A stretch of DNA of 57,553 nucleotides from Lachnospiraceae bacterium (GTDB lineage: Bacteria; Bacillota; Clostridia; Lachnospirales; Lachnospiraceae), in contig JAUNOI010000006.1 of assembly GCA_030531165.1 (NCBI GenBank), forward strand, positions 1,059 to 58,611. Reading direction: 5' to 3'. Below, piece after piece: positions 35,827-44,293 of the stretch. Below the pieces are notes generated by a model. That model saw only the letters and a list, made by a program, of their open reading frames with translations. It was not told the origin of the DNA and did no database searches. Position 1 is the stretch's first letter. The number at the start of each line of letters is the position of its first letter. Made by a program: the position numbers and the translations under genes.

Positions 35827-35839
35827 GCATGAGTGCTGA
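35813..35839. promoter_or_regulatory. CIRCE operator (HrcA)
   Basis: TTAGCACTC, nine bases, GAGTGCTGA matches the CIRCE consensus TTAGCACTC-N9-GAGTGCTAA at 17 of 18 positions. CIRCE is bound by HrcA, the heat-shock repressor, and usually sits ahead of groESL and dnaK; here it controls clpB. Confidence 0.93.
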
Positions 35840-35862
35840 TTATTTTAAGAAATTTTTACGAA

Positions 35863-37008
35863 TTATGTGCAGCTGGAGATGCAGATCTCCCTCACTGCCG
35901 CAGCCGCCTGATCGATTTCCTCCTCCGTATTGAAATACGAAAAGCTAAATCGAACCGCCCCCTGCGACACTGTTCCAAGCGCCCGATGCAGACGAGGCGC
36001 ACAATGCGCTCCCGGTCTTGCGGAAATCCCATATTCATACGATAAAATATCCGAAATCTTCCCAGAATCACAGCCTCGGATATTAAATGCAATGATTGCT
36101 GTCTTTTCTTTATCCGGATCACCGTAGATTTTTACCTGCGGTAGCCTCCTGATTTCCTCGTAAAACCGGTTCATCAACGCCTGTTCTTTCGCATGGATCA
36201 CATCAAGTCCCGTCTGTTCGATAAAATCAATCGCCGCCGAAAGTCCGGCGATTCCATGTCCGTTTAATGTTCCTGCCTCGAGTTTTGTCGGAAGTTCTTC
36301 CGGCTGCGTTTCCAGATAACTCTGCACGCCCGTACCCCCGACTTTCCATGGTTCTATATCCACGCAATCGGACAAAAGCAGTCCGCCGGTCCCCTGCGGT
36401 CCCATTAATCCTTTGTGTCCGGTGAAGCACAGAAGATCGATCTTCATTTTCTTCATATCGATCGGAACTGCACCCGCTGTCTGCGAAGCATCAACAATAA
36501 ACGCCAAATCATACTTCTTTGCAATCCTTCCAACCCTTTCCACATCTAAGATCAATCCGGTCAGATTCGACGCATGAGTACAGACGATTGCCCTCGTCTG
36601 CGGTCGGATCAGCTTTTCAAAATCATCATAATGAAGATTGCCATCCGCATCGGCCCTCACAAAATCAATCTGTACACCTGCGTGATCCCGCATATAATAC
36701 AGCGGGCGAAGCACAGAATTATGTTCCAGATCTGTCGAAATCACATGTGCATGTCCGGGAATTGCCCCTCGAATCGCAATGTTCAACGCCTCAGTAGAAT
36801 TCGCGGTAAAAACGACCCGTTCCGCACCATATCCGTGAAAAAAACGATCGATTTTCATACGCGCCTCAAAAATCGTTCGCGAAGCACATAAAGCTCCCTC
36901 GTGGCTTCCTCTGGAGCTGTTGCCAAACGTCTGCATCGCATTTACAACCGCCTGAATCACACAATCCGGTTTTTTTATCGTTGTAGCAGCATTGTCAAAA
37001 TATATCAT
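35863..37008 (-). CDS. Cysteine desulfurase-like aminotransferase class V
   Basis: The 381-residue protein has IYFDNAATT at the N-terminus, the PLP-binding Lys in CFTGHKGLMGPQGTGGL, and a C-terminal SARPGAHCAPRLHRALGT loop holding a Cys. It is the TIGR01977-like class V enzyme of Firmicutes, related to SufS/CsdA, which releases sulfur or selenium from cysteine or selenocysteine. No iscU, sufU or selD lies next to it, so the acceptor is unknown. The start at 37008 has AAAGGAG eight bases upstream; an in-frame start at 37026 has not. It is convergent with nothing and follows the alpha/beta hydrolase only after 80 bp. Confidence 0.87.
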   Translation of the reverse strand: MIYFDNAATTIKKPDCVIQAVVNAMQTFGNSSRGSHEGALCASRTIFEARMKIDRFFHGYGAERVVFTANSTEALNIAIRGAIPGHAHVISTDLEHNSVLRPLYYMRDHAGVQIDFVRADADGNLHYDDFEKLIRPQTRAIVCTHASNLTGLILDVERVGRIAKKYDLAFIVDASQTAGAVPIDMKKMKIDLLCFTGHKGLMGPQGTGGLLLSDCVDIEPWKVGGTGVQSYLETQPEELPTKLEAGTLNGHGIAGLSAAIDFIEQTGLDVIHAKEQALMNRFYEEIRRLPQVKIYGDPDKEKTAIIAFNIRGCDSGKISDILSYEYGISARPGAHCAPRLHRALGTVSQGAVRFSFSYFNTEEEIDQAAAAVREICISSCT

Positions 37009-37089
37009 CGAAAGATCTCCTTTCAAATTTTAAACCTGAAGAACAGACAAAATGCCCCATTATCTGAAATTTACAGTATCCTTCTTCTA

Positions 37090-38010
37090 CTATGCCCATC
37101 GTTTTAACAGCGTCAATACATCTTCGTACACGCATTCTCTTTCCTCTTCATTTAAGATCTCATGCCGCATTTTCGGATACACCTTTGCTTTTGCATTCGC
37201 ATATCCAACTTCCCGCATAAACCGGATGGCCTCTTCGAACGCTCCCTTACTTTCCATGCATGGATCATCTTCTCCGGAAATAAAAAATACCGGAAGATCA
37301 GGATTCTTCACCTGCCATCCTTCCCTGCTGTATGTCTCCTGAACGAGTAAAAATAAATTCAAAAATCCATTAAGCGTAAATGAATTCCCACACAGCGGAT
37401 CCTCATCATAATTTTTTACATTTGCCCTGTTATAAGACAACCAGTCATTTGGTGACTGTATATCTTCAATGCCGGAAAGATACGAGCGAAATGCAATTTT
37501 CTCAAGCATCTTCCCGGATGCATGATCTCCTTTTAATTTTATCAATGTTTTACATAAAAATATCGCCGTTCCAACTGCCTTTCGATTGCTTGGACTTCCA
37601 CAGACGATCAGCCCTTGAATCTGATCGTCATATTTCTTCGTATAGCACCGTACAATTAAAGATCCCATACTGTGTCCAAATAAAAATACCGGAAGATTTG
37701 GATATTTCTCCTTGACCCAGCATGTGATCTGATGTACATCCTCTATCATCGCTTCTTTTCCATTCTCATAAAAATACCCATAATCTTTATTCGAATATAC
37801 GCTGCCTCCATGGCCCCTATGGTCATGGATCACACATAGATAGCCGTGATCGCACAGGTATTTCATAAACGGCAAATACCGTTCTTTATGTTCTTCCATT
37901 CCGTGTACAAGCTGAACAATCCCAACAACATCCGATTCCGGCATTGCCAACAATACCGATAAACCGAGTTCATCCATTTTTGATACTATTTTATATGTTT
38001 GTGTCTGCAT
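37090..38010 (-). CDS. Alpha/beta hydrolase, monoacylglycerol lipase-like
   Basis: The 306-residue protein has an alpha/beta hydrolase fold with nucleophile elbow LFGHSMGSLI, oxyanion region IVQLVHGMEEHKERY, lid region after residue ~140, and Asp/His partners near PVFFISGEDDPC and YPKMRHEIL. This is the lysophospholipase/MGL type (Hydrolase_4), cleaving acyl esters of glycerol lipids. No signal peptide is seen, so it should be cytoplasmic. The promoter is not clear. Confidence 0.9.
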   Translation of the reverse strand: MQTQTYKIVSKMDELGLSVLLAMPESDVVGIVQLVHGMEEHKERYLPFMKYLCDHGYLCVIHDHRGHGGSVYSNKDYGYFYENGKEAMIEDVHQITCWVKEKYPNLPVFLFGHSMGSLIVRCYTKKYDDQIQGLIVCGSPSNRKAVGTAIFLCKTLIKLKGDHASGKMLEKIAFRSYLSGIEDIQSPNDWLSYNRANVKNYDEDPLCGNSFTLNGFLNLFLLVQETYSREGWQVKNPDLPVFFISGEDDPCMESKGAFEEAIRFMREVGYANAKAKVYPKMRHEILNEEERECVYEDVLTLLKRWA

Positions 38011-38055
38011 CCACTATACCTTCTTTTCCGAAATTCTTACTTCTATCATAGCATG

Positions 38056-38106
38056 GAAAAAGCCCTGATTCCAGTGTTATTCACTCCTTAGAATCCGGGC
38101 TTTTTT
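38056..38106 (-). terminator. Terminator of citrate synthase
   Basis: AAAAAGCCCGGATTC and GAATCAGGGCTTTTT form a 15-bp stem with one mismatch on the minus strand, with the T-run forming the end of the stem; it starts 12 bp past the citrate synthase stop. Confidence 0.8.
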
Positions 38107-38118
38107 CATAATTATATG

Positions 38119-39522
38119 TTATTTATCCTCTTTTTCTTCCTTTTTTGCACTTTTTACACGCTGTTTAATCGGAATGTATTCTTTTGGTTTTGCAACATTG
38201 GCATATGCAGGACGGATAATCTTTCCTCCACTGACTAACTCTTCTAAACGATGGGCACTCCATCCGGAAATTCTCGCAATCGCAAAAATCGGCGTATAGA
38301 GTTCAAGTGGAAGTCCAAGCATACGATAAACAAATCCGCTGTAAAAATCCACATTCGCGCTGACCTCACGCGCAGATTTTCTCTTCGCTTTGATTTCTTC
38401 CGGTGCAATCTTTTCAACCATCGAATAAAGGGCATATTCCTCCTGCAGACCTTTTTCTTCTGCAAGCTTTTGAACAAATCCTTCCAATGCCTTTGCACGA
38501 GGATCAGAGATCGAATAAATCGCATGCCCCATACCATAAATCAGGCCTGCGCCATCAAATGCTTCTTTATTTAAAATCTTTTTCAGATATTCGCGAATTT
38601 CATCTTCATCTGTCCAATCTTTGATATTCGCTTTAATATCATCAAACATCTCCATAACTTTGATATTGGCTCCGCCATGTTTTGGTCCGCGTAAAGATGC
38701 GAGAGCAGCTGCAACTGCAGAATATGTATCTGTTCCGGAAGAAGTTACAACATGAGTGGTAAATGTGGAGTTATTACCACCACCGTGTTCCGCATGGAGA
38801 ACAAGACAAAGATCCAAAATCCGTGCTTCCAATTCCGTATACTTATTATCCGGTCTTAAAAGATAAAGAATATTCTCTGCGGTTGACAGATCAGCCTGTG
38901 GTTTATGAATAAATAAACTGTCTCCATTATGATAGTGCGAATATGCCTGATATCCATAAATAGCAAGAACCGGGAATAATGCGATCAGCTGTAAGCTCTG
39001 GCGCAATACATTCGGAACAGAAATATCGCTTGCATAATCATCATAAGAAAATAATGTCAGCACACTTCTTGCAAGTGTATTCATCATATCACGGCTTGGT
39101 GCTTTCATAATGATATCCCGCACAAAATTTGTAGGAAGCTGTCGATACTCCGCAAGCAAATCGATTAATTGCTGCAGTTCTTCTTCGGTAGGAAGTTCTC
39201 CGAATAACAGCAAATAAGTTACTTCTTCAAATCCAAATCGCTTCTCTTTTATAAATCCATCAACCAGGTCCTCAATATTAATTCCGCGAAAATACAAACG
39301 ACCCGGACACGGAATCATCGCACGGTCTTCAATGACATAAGATACAACTTTTGAAATCTCAGTCAAACCGACCAAGACACCTTCTCCTGTGTCCTCACGA
39401 AGTCCTCTTTTTACTGCATAACGCTCATATAACGAAGGATCAATGCTGACCGAACATTTTTCGGCAAGCTTTTCTATCTCCGGTGTTACTTCTGAAAATT
39501 TATTCGGCATTTCTTTAAGCAT
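38119..39522 (-). CDS. Citrate synthase
   Basis: The 467-residue protein contains the citrate synthase core, with HAEHGGGNNSTFTTHV (first active-site His), LRGPKHGGANIKV and GMGHAIYSISDPRA (second His), and Asp in YSGFVYRMLGLP. It condenses oxaloacetate and acetyl-CoA to citrate. It has a long charged N-terminal extension before the core and a Lys/Glu-rich tail. It is monocistronic with its own strong promoter, a leader terminator and a 3' terminator; no aconitase or isocitrate dehydrogenase gene is next to it. Citrate versus 2-methylcitrate specificity is not resolved from sequence. The ATG has AAAGGA upstream. Confidence 0.92.
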   Translation of the reverse strand: MLKEMPNKFSEVTPEIEKLAEKCSVSIDPSLYERYAVKRGLREDTGEGVLVGLTEISKVVSYVIEDRAMIPCPGRLYFRGINIEDLVDGFIKEKRFGFEEVTYLLLFGELPTEEELQQLIDLLAEYRQLPTNFVRDIIMKAPSRDMMNTLARSVLTLFSYDDYASDISVPNVLRQSLQLIALFPVLAIYGYQAYSHYHNGDSLFIHKPQADLSTAENILYLLRPDNKYTELEARILDLCLVLHAEHGGGNNSTFTTHVVTSSGTDTYSAVAAALASLRGPKHGGANIKVMEMFDDIKANIKDWTDEDEIREYLKKILNKEAFDGAGLIYGMGHAIYSISDPRAKALEGFVQKLAEEKGLQEEYALYSMVEKIAPEEIKAKRKSAREVSANVDFYSGFVYRMLGLPLELYTPIFAIARISGWSAHRLEELVSGGKIIRPAYANVAKPKEYIPIKQRVKSAKKEEKEDK

Positions 39523-39565
39523 AAATATTCATCCTTTCTGGTTTTAAACGGTTAATCTCTGCTTA

Positions 39566-39622
39566 TTATGAAGGATTATTAGTTGTATCCTTCACCTTAT
39601 AATAAAAAACAAAGGTCAGCAT
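39566..39622 (-). CDS. Possible leader peptide of citrate synthase
   Basis: A small frame in the leader starts at the ATG inside the loop of the leader terminator, with AAGG shortly upstream, and reads MLTFVFYYKVKDTTNNPS before TAA. It crosses the terminator's 3' arm, its U-run and the following hairpin, so ribosomes on it would alter the leader folding. It has no obvious codon run for one amino acid. Chance occurrence is possible. Confidence 0.25.
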   Translation of the reverse strand: MLTFVFYYKVKDTTNNPS

Positions 39623-39628
39623 GACCTT
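39601..39628 (-). terminator. Leader terminator of citrate synthase (attenuator)
   Basis: In the minus-strand RNA AAGGTCA-TGC-TGACCTT forms a 7-bp hairpin followed by TGTTTTTTATT. It lies about 35-60 nt after the promoter start and 80 nt before the gene, so it is inside the leader, as expected for an attenuator. A second hairpin, GAAGGAT..ATCCTTC (39570-39592), follows. Confidence 0.6.
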
Positions 39629-39669
39629 ACCTTAAATAACTCCCTTGATTTTCATTTCAAATATTCCCT

Positions 39670-39698
39670 ATTATAACAAAGGATATTTCCTTTGTCAA
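39670..39698 (-). promoter_or_regulatory. Consensus promoter with palindrome in spacer
   Basis: TTGACA (39698-39693), 17-bp spacer, TATAAT (39675-39670): a perfect sigma-A match. The spacer contains ACAAAGGA-N4-TCCTTTGT (39676-39695), a perfect 8-bp inverted repeat that overlaps the -35 box. A protein bound there would occlude the promoter. No gene for its regulator is evident next to it. Confidence 0.85.
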
Positions 39699-39724
39699 AT
39701 AAGGAATGTCTGCTGCAAAGAACA

Positions 39725-39751
39725 GAAGCCCCACTTTTTTCATGGAGCCCC
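39725..39751 (-). terminator. Terminator of ABC permease gene
   Basis: In the minus-strand RNA GGGGCUCCA pairs with UGGGGCUUC (9 bp including G-U pairs) across an A-rich loop, followed by UGUUCUUUGC. It lies 7 bp past the permease stop. Confidence 0.6.
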
Positions 39752-39758
39752 TCATATT

Positions 39759-40556
39759 CTACATATTTTTTAAGGAATATTTTTCCAAAAAAGAAAGCAT
39801 TTTATAAAGCAGCATAGCAATCGCACATAAAATAATAATTGACAGCATCACCCAATCCAGTTTAAAGACCTGGCTTCCATAGATGATCAGATAACCAAGC
39901 CCTGCTTTTGCTGCCAAAAATTCTCCAATGATCACACCGACCAGCGATAAACCGATATTGACTTTCATCGTACTGATGATCAACGGAATACTGCCTGGAA
40001 TAATGATATACCGCATACAATGAAATTTATTGCCGCCCAATATTTGTATGAGTTTCAGCTGATCTTCATTCGTCTCTATAAAACCCGTATGCAGATTAAT
40101 AATACTTCCAAATACTGCTATAGAAATCGCTGTAATTATGATCGTTTTCATATTATTTCCCATCCATACGATCAGAATCGGAGCAAGCGCGGATTTGGGA
40201 AGACTATTGAGAAGAACAAAAAACGGTTCCAATATTTTGGCCAGAGTCGGAATCCACCACAACAGCATAGCGGTCAATATACTGAGTATCGTAATCAGCA
40301 AAAAACTTCCTAAAGTCTCAAATAACGTAATACCGATATGTTGAAATAGAGAACCGTCGCGTATCATGCTGCAGGCCGTTTTTATGATCCTGCTTGGACT
40401 GCTGAAGATAAACCCGTTTAGCAAACCGCTTCTGGTTCCCGCTTCCCACAGAAATAACAAAGAAAAAAGCAATAACATCCGGCATCCGGTAATCTTATAT
40501 TTTTGTCGCCTATATTGCCTCATAAACAGTTCATGGCTGTCCGGTGCTGTCTTCAT
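39759..40556 (-). CDS. ABC transporter permease (SsuC/TauC-like)
   Basis: The 265-residue protein has about six membrane segments and the cytoplasmic EAA-type loop in the segment NEDQLKLIQILGGNKFHCMRYIIIPGSIP. This is the nitrate/sulfonate/taurine permease family. It overlaps the ATPase gene by 26 bp and its ATG has GGAGGG upstream, so the two are co-translated. There is no substrate-binding protein gene beside it; the partner must be elsewhere. Substrate candidates in this family include thiamine precursors, sulfonates and riboflavin precursors, and none can be chosen here. Confidence 0.88.
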   Translation of the reverse strand: MKTAPDSHELFMRQYRRQKYKITGCRMLLLFSLLFLWEAGTRSGLLNGFIFSSPSRIIKTACSMIRDGSLFQHIGITLFETLGSFLLITILSILTAMLLWWIPTLAKILEPFFVLLNSLPKSALAPILIVWMGNNMKTIIITAISIAVFGSIINLHTGFIETNEDQLKLIQILGGNKFHCMRYIIIPGSIPLIISTMKVNIGLSLVGVIIGEFLAAKAGLGYLIIYGSQVFKLDWVMLSIIILCAIAMLLYKMLSFLEKYSLKNM

Positions 40557-41286
40557 GAATTTCCCTCCAAATTTCCTGAAAATAATCTTTAAATTCCGGT
40601 TGATTGCGCCTTGCCTCCGGAGTCAGTCCGGTATTTTGAAAAGATACATGGATCTGTCGTATTACATGCCCCGGTCTATGGCTCAATACGATCACTTTAT
40701 CAGCCATGCTGATCGCTTCAGCAAGATCGTGTGTTACCATAACTGTCGTCATGCGTTCTTCCTTGATAATTGATCCGATATCATTGGACACCCGGATCCT
40801 CGTCTGTGCATCCAGAGCAGAAAACGGCTCATCTAACAACAACAATTTCGGCGAAAGTGCCAACGTGCGCACCAATGCCGCTCTTTGACGCATACCGCCG
40901 GAAAGCTGTCTTGGATACGAATTTTTAAACTCATCCAGACCATATCGCTTTAGCATTCTATTCACTTTGCTTATATTTTCCTGATTCATTTGTTGTTTTA
41001 TTTCAAGCCCTAAAATAACATTTTTATAAATCGATCTCCACTCCAACAGCTGATCTTTCTGAAACATATATCCAATCGGCTTCGGCACATTGACCGTTCC
41101 CTCATAATCCTGTAAGAGACCTGCAATAATATTCAACAACGTCGTCTTTCCGCATCCGCTCGGACCGACGATCGCTGCAAATTCTCCGGGAGCCACCGTA
41201 AATGAAAGATGTTCTAAGGACTTTGTCTCACCTTGTAATGTCTGATATGTGTACGAAATGTCCTTCAGGGACAATGCTGTTTCCAT
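40531..41286 (-). CDS. ABC transporter ATP-binding protein (SsuB/TauB-like)
   Basis: The 251-residue protein has Walker A GPSGCGKTTLLNIIAG, Q-loop FQKDQLLEW, ABC signature LSGGMRQRAALVRTLA, Walker B LLLLDEPFSALDA and the switch His in VTHDLAEAIS. The WRSIYKN region after the Q-loop is typical of the SsuB/TauB branch. It energises import through the overlapping permease gene. GGAGGG precedes the ATG. The divergent neighbour on the other side is the sirtuin gene. Confidence 0.93.
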   Translation of the reverse strand: METALSLKDISYTYQTLQGETKSLEHLSFTVAPGEFAAIVGPSGCGKTTLLNIIAGLLQDYEGTVNVPKPIGYMFQKDQLLEWRSIYKNVILGLEIKQQMNQENISKVNRMLKRYGLDEFKNSYPRQLSGGMRQRAALVRTLALSPKLLLLDEPFSALDAQTRIRVSNDIGSIIKEERMTTVMVTHDLAEAISMADKVIVLSHRPGHVIRQIHVSFQNTGLTPEARRNQPEFKDYFQEIWREIHEDSTGQP

Positions 41287-41336
41287 AAAGCCCTCCGTTT
41301 TCTTTAATACTATAGATTATGCATTGCGCAAGATTT

Positions 41337-41365
41337 TTGACATCAGAAAATCTCTCTGATACAAT
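41337..41365 (+). promoter_or_regulatory. Promoter of sirtuin operon
   Basis: TTGACA, a 17-bp spacer and TACAAT lie about 60 bp upstream of the sirtuin start. Confidence 0.75.
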
Positions 41366-41426
41366 ATATTTATCAGCATATATTTGTGATATCAAACAGT
41401 CATCATTTTCATAAGGAGGAATGATT

Positions 41427-42155
41427 ATGGATCAAAATAAAATCAATCGTTTACAGGAAATCATTGATGAAAGCAGCCGTATTGTCTTTTTTGGCGGTGC
41501 CGGTGTCTCTACGGAAAGTAATATTCCTGATTTCCGCAGCACCGATGGACTATATAATCAAACTTACAAATATCCGCCGGAAACGATCATCAGCGCAACA
41601 TTTTTCTGGCAGAGAACGGATGAATTTTATGAATTTTACAAAGACCGCATGTTATATTTGGATGCAAAACCTAACAAAGCTCACCTGAAATTAGCCGAAC
41701 TCGAAAATGCCGGAAAGTTGTCCGCAGTTGTCACACAGAACATCGACGGACTCCATCAGGTCGCAGGGAGTAAAAAAGTATATGAGCTTCATGGAAGTGT
41801 ATTGAGAAATTATTGCACGAAATGCCGCAAATTCCACTCAGTTAACGAAGTCAAAAATGCAAAGGGTGTTCCGTACTGTGAATGTGGCGGTTTGATCAAG
41901 CCGGATGTCGTCTTATATGAAGAAGGATTGGATAATGATGTACTTTCCGGAGCTGTTCAGGCAATTGCCAGTGCCGATACCCTCATTATCGGCGGCACTT
42001 CCCTCGTTGTATACCCAGCTGCCGGTTTAATTGACTATTTCCATGGAAAACATTTAGTACTGATCAACCGAGATGCTACATCCAGGGACAAACAGGCAGA
42101 ACTCTGCATTTATGACAGTATCGGCGAAGTTTTTGATCAAATTGAGGTTCGATAA
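41427..42155 (+). CDS. cobB: NAD-dependent protein deacylase, sirtuin
   Basis: The 242-residue protein has the sirtuin motifs GAGVSTESNIPDFRS, TQNIDGLHQVAGS (catalytic His in ELHGSVLRNYC), and a zinc site with Cys pairs CTKC and CEC. It removes acyl groups from lysines with NAD. I place the start at 41427 because AGGAGG is seven bases upstream; the ATG two codons earlier is too close. The stop codon abuts the next ATG (TAAATG), so the NusG-II protein is co-translated. Confidence 0.95.
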   Translation: MDQNKINRLQEIIDESSRIVFFGGAGVSTESNIPDFRSTDGLYNQTYKYPPETIISATFFWQRTDEFYEFYKDRMLYLDAKPNKAHLKLAELENAGKLSAVVTQNIDGLHQVAGSKKVYELHGSVLRNYCTKCRKFHSVNEVKNAKGVPYCECGGLIKPDVVLYEEGLDNDVLSGAVQAIASADTLIIGGTSLVVYPAAGLIDYFHGKHLVLINRDATSRDKQAELCIYDSIGEVFDQIEVR

Positions 42156-42518
42156 ATGAAAAAAAGAGATTTGATTTTGATCGCAGTTTTCCTGATCATT
42201 GCAGGTGCCAGTTACGGTATCGTTCAGCTGACTTCCCATTCCGGCAATCAGGTTGTCGTCACCGTTGACAAGCAGAAAGTCATTCAGGAACCTTTGGCAA
42301 AGGATCAGGAACTGGAAGTCCCTTTGACCAATGGAGAAAACATCATTATAATAAAAAATGGAAAAGTCGCAATGAAAAAGGCGGATTGCCCCGATCAGAT
42401 CTGTGTCAGACACAAAGCAATTTCCAAATCAGGAGAAACGATCGTCTGCCTTCCCCACAAGGTTGTCGTAGAGATACAAAGCACCGGAGATTCCGATGTG
42501 GATATTATGACGCAATAA
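42156..42518 (+). CDS. NusG domain II-containing membrane protein
   Basis: The 120-residue protein has an N-terminal membrane segment (residues ~6-27) and a beta-rich extracytoplasmic part with the conserved CPDQIC and IVCLPHKVVVEI motifs of the NusG_II family. These are common in Firmicutes and often sit near electron-transport or isoprenoid genes; the function is unknown. The three cysteines are outside the membrane, so a redox or metal role is possible. It is linked to the sirtuin gene by TAAATG. Confidence 0.9.
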   Translation: MKKRDLILIAVFLIIAGASYGIVQLTSHSGNQVVVTVDKQKVIQEPLAKDQELEVPLTNGENIIIIKNGKVAMKKADCPDQICVRHKAISKSGETIVCLPHKVVVEIQSTGDSDVDIMTQ

Positions 42519-42597
42519 CGTTTTGATCATATTGCAAGATACCACCATACCGTCTATTTTATGTTGTGACCCAAAACTGTACGAAAAAGGAGTACTT

Positions 42598-43425
42598 ATG
42601 AAAGCTGATTTACACACACATACAAATTTGTCCGACGGATATTATTCTGTAAAAGATCTGATCGACTATGGCAAACGGATTGGTCTGGATTATATGGCGA
42701 TCACCGATCATGATACAGTTTCAGGTCTGATCACTGCCATGAGTTACGGAAAACACGTTGGAATGAAGATCATTCCCGGTGTGGAGTTTTCCACAAGAGA
42801 TTATGAAACAGGACGAGCTGTCCACATCTTATGCTATTATCCGGGGGATTTATTTGCATTTCAGGAATTTTTAGATTACACATTAGAAACTCGTTATCAG
42901 ATCAAATACAAAATGTGCCAATCGATATCCAAAGATTTTGGAATTAATATCGATGAATTTGAAAAGGCCGCTCGTGAAAGTGCTTCCATCTATAATCCCC
43001 ATATGATGTTTCCGCTCTGGGAACGGGGATACACAAAAGATTTGATTGGTGACTTTTTTAAAAAGGAAGCCGGAAGCAAAAGTCCCCGTTATATCAAGAT
43101 TTCTTATCCAAGCGTATACGATGCACTCGATCTGATTGACCGTGCAGGGGGAATTCCGGTCATTGCCCACCCGGGCGAATATGACTCTCTCGCTCTAACC
43201 GAAAAACTTGCAAAAGAAGGCCGTATCAGGGGAATTGAATACCATCACCCACGAAATACGGATGAAGATAAGAAAGAAATTCTTCGCATTGCACAAAAAT
43301 ATGATCTGTTCTTAACAGGAGGAACCGATTATCATGGTCCGGGTACTTCAACCGTCAATCCACTTGGAAGCTTTCTATGTCCGGAAGATGGTCTAGAAAC
43401 TTTGTTACAAATAAAAAACGCTTAA
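42598..43425 (+). CDS. PHP domain phosphoesterase
   Basis: The start at 42598 follows AAAAAGGAG; an in-frame start 25 codons upstream has no ribosome site. The 275-residue protein shows PHP motifs: ADLHTHTNLSDG (metal His6 and His8), ITDHDTV, PGVEFS, VIAHPGEY and GGTDYHGPG. Such metal-dependent phosphoesterases include nucleoside 3',5'-bisphosphate and histidinol-phosphate phosphatases and RNA exonucleases such as RNase AM. The substrate cannot be chosen from the sequence. Confidence 0.9.
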   Translation: MKADLHTHTNLSDGYYSVKDLIDYGKRIGLDYMAITDHDTVSGLITAMSYGKHVGMKIIPGVEFSTRDYETGRAVHILCYYPGDLFAFQEFLDYTLETRYQIKYKMCQSISKDFGINIDEFEKAARESASIYNPHMMFPLWERGYTKDLIGDFFKKEAGSKSPRYIKISYPSVYDALDLIDRAGGIPVIAHPGEYDSLALTEKLAKEGRIRGIEYHHPRNTDEDKKEILRIAQKYDLFLTGGTDYHGPGTSTVNPLGSFLCPEDGLETLLQIKNA

Positions 43426-43450
43426 AAACAAAACCTTTCTTTGCCTGTTT

Positions 43451-43485
43451 TGCTTGTGTTGTCTGCATATTCCGACACACAAGCA
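43451..43485. terminator. Possible terminator between PHP gene and HAD gene
   Basis: TGCTTGTGTTGTC and GACACACAAGCA form a 12-bp stem with one bulge between convergent genes. T-runs lie nearby but not directly after the stem, so the assignment is weak. Confidence 0.45.
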
Positions 43486-43511
43486 CATGCGGAGAAGTTT
43501 TTCCAGCTATT

Positions 43512-44165
43512 TTAGATCAGAATTTTTTTCAGATCATCTATCCCTTCTACTATATAATCTGCGCCTGCAGTTTCCAGTTCGTTTCTGTCTCCATATCCAT
43601 AAAGAACGCCAATGGAATCAATACCCGCTTTTTTGGCTCCCAAAACATCATGTTCCCGATCACCAATCATAACAACTTCTGATAAATCTGTAATCCCACA
43701 GGATTCCAGATCATACATAATCACGTCTGCCTTGCCTGGACGCACTGTCTCTGCCATGTCGGAACCTCCGATAAATGTAAAATATTGTGACAATTGAAAA
43801 TGTTCTAAAATGATCTTTGCATAATATTCCGGTTTAGACGTTGCCAGCACAATCCTTTTTCCTGCTTTTTTCAATTCGATCAGCAATTCCTCGATGCCTG
43901 GATATAATTCATTTTCATGAACACCTTTTTCGCTGTAATATTCCCGATAAACAGCCAGCGCCTCTACCGATTTTTCTTTACTGAATCCATAATAATTCTG
44001 ATAAGATTCCATCAGTGGCGGTCCGATAAATTTATATAACTCTTCCCTGGGCGGAAGTGGAATTCCATAATATGTTAGCGAATACATCACCCCATTTGTA
44101 ATGCCAATTCCAGGATCTGTGATTGTTCCATCCAGATCAAAAAATATATATTTATAATCCTTCAT
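43512..44165 (-). CDS. HAD phosphatase, phosphoglycolate phosphatase-like
   Basis: The 217-residue protein has motif I FFDLDGTITDPG, motif II LATSKP, motif III Lys in VRPGKADVIMYDL and motif IV MIGDREHDVLGAKKAGID, with a helical C1 cap. It matches the PGP/Gph group (5'-nucleotidase or phosphoglycolate phosphatase in different organisms). GAGG precedes the ATG. It has no partner gene; the mannitol operon terminator lies upstream. Confidence 0.9.
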   Translation of the reverse strand: MKDYKYIFFDLDGTITDPGIGITNGVMYSLTYYGIPLPPREELYKFIGPPLMESYQNYYGFSKEKSVEALAVYREYYSEKGVHENELYPGIEELLIELKKAGKRIVLATSKPEYYAKIILEHFQLSQYFTFIGGSDMAETVRPGKADVIMYDLESCGITDLSEVVMIGDREHDVLGAKKAGIDSIGVLYGYGDRNELETAGADYIVEGIDDLKKILI

Positions 44166-44219
44166 ATCGTTACCTCAAATTTATATCCTTCTTTTATCAC
44201 AATCAAAGAACGTAAAAAA

Positions 44220-44253
44220 CCTGCCCTACCGGGTATACACCCAGCAAGACAGG
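44220..44253 (-). terminator. Terminator of mannitol operon
   Basis: A 15-bp stem with several G-U pairs (CCTGTCTTGCTGGGT with ACCCGGTAGGGCAGG) and a 4-base loop, followed on the minus strand by TTTTTTACG, lies 41 bp past mtlD. Confidence 0.9.
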
Positions 44254-44293
44254 CTTTCGTTCGCTGGCATAATGGCAAGGAGAATAATTATAA

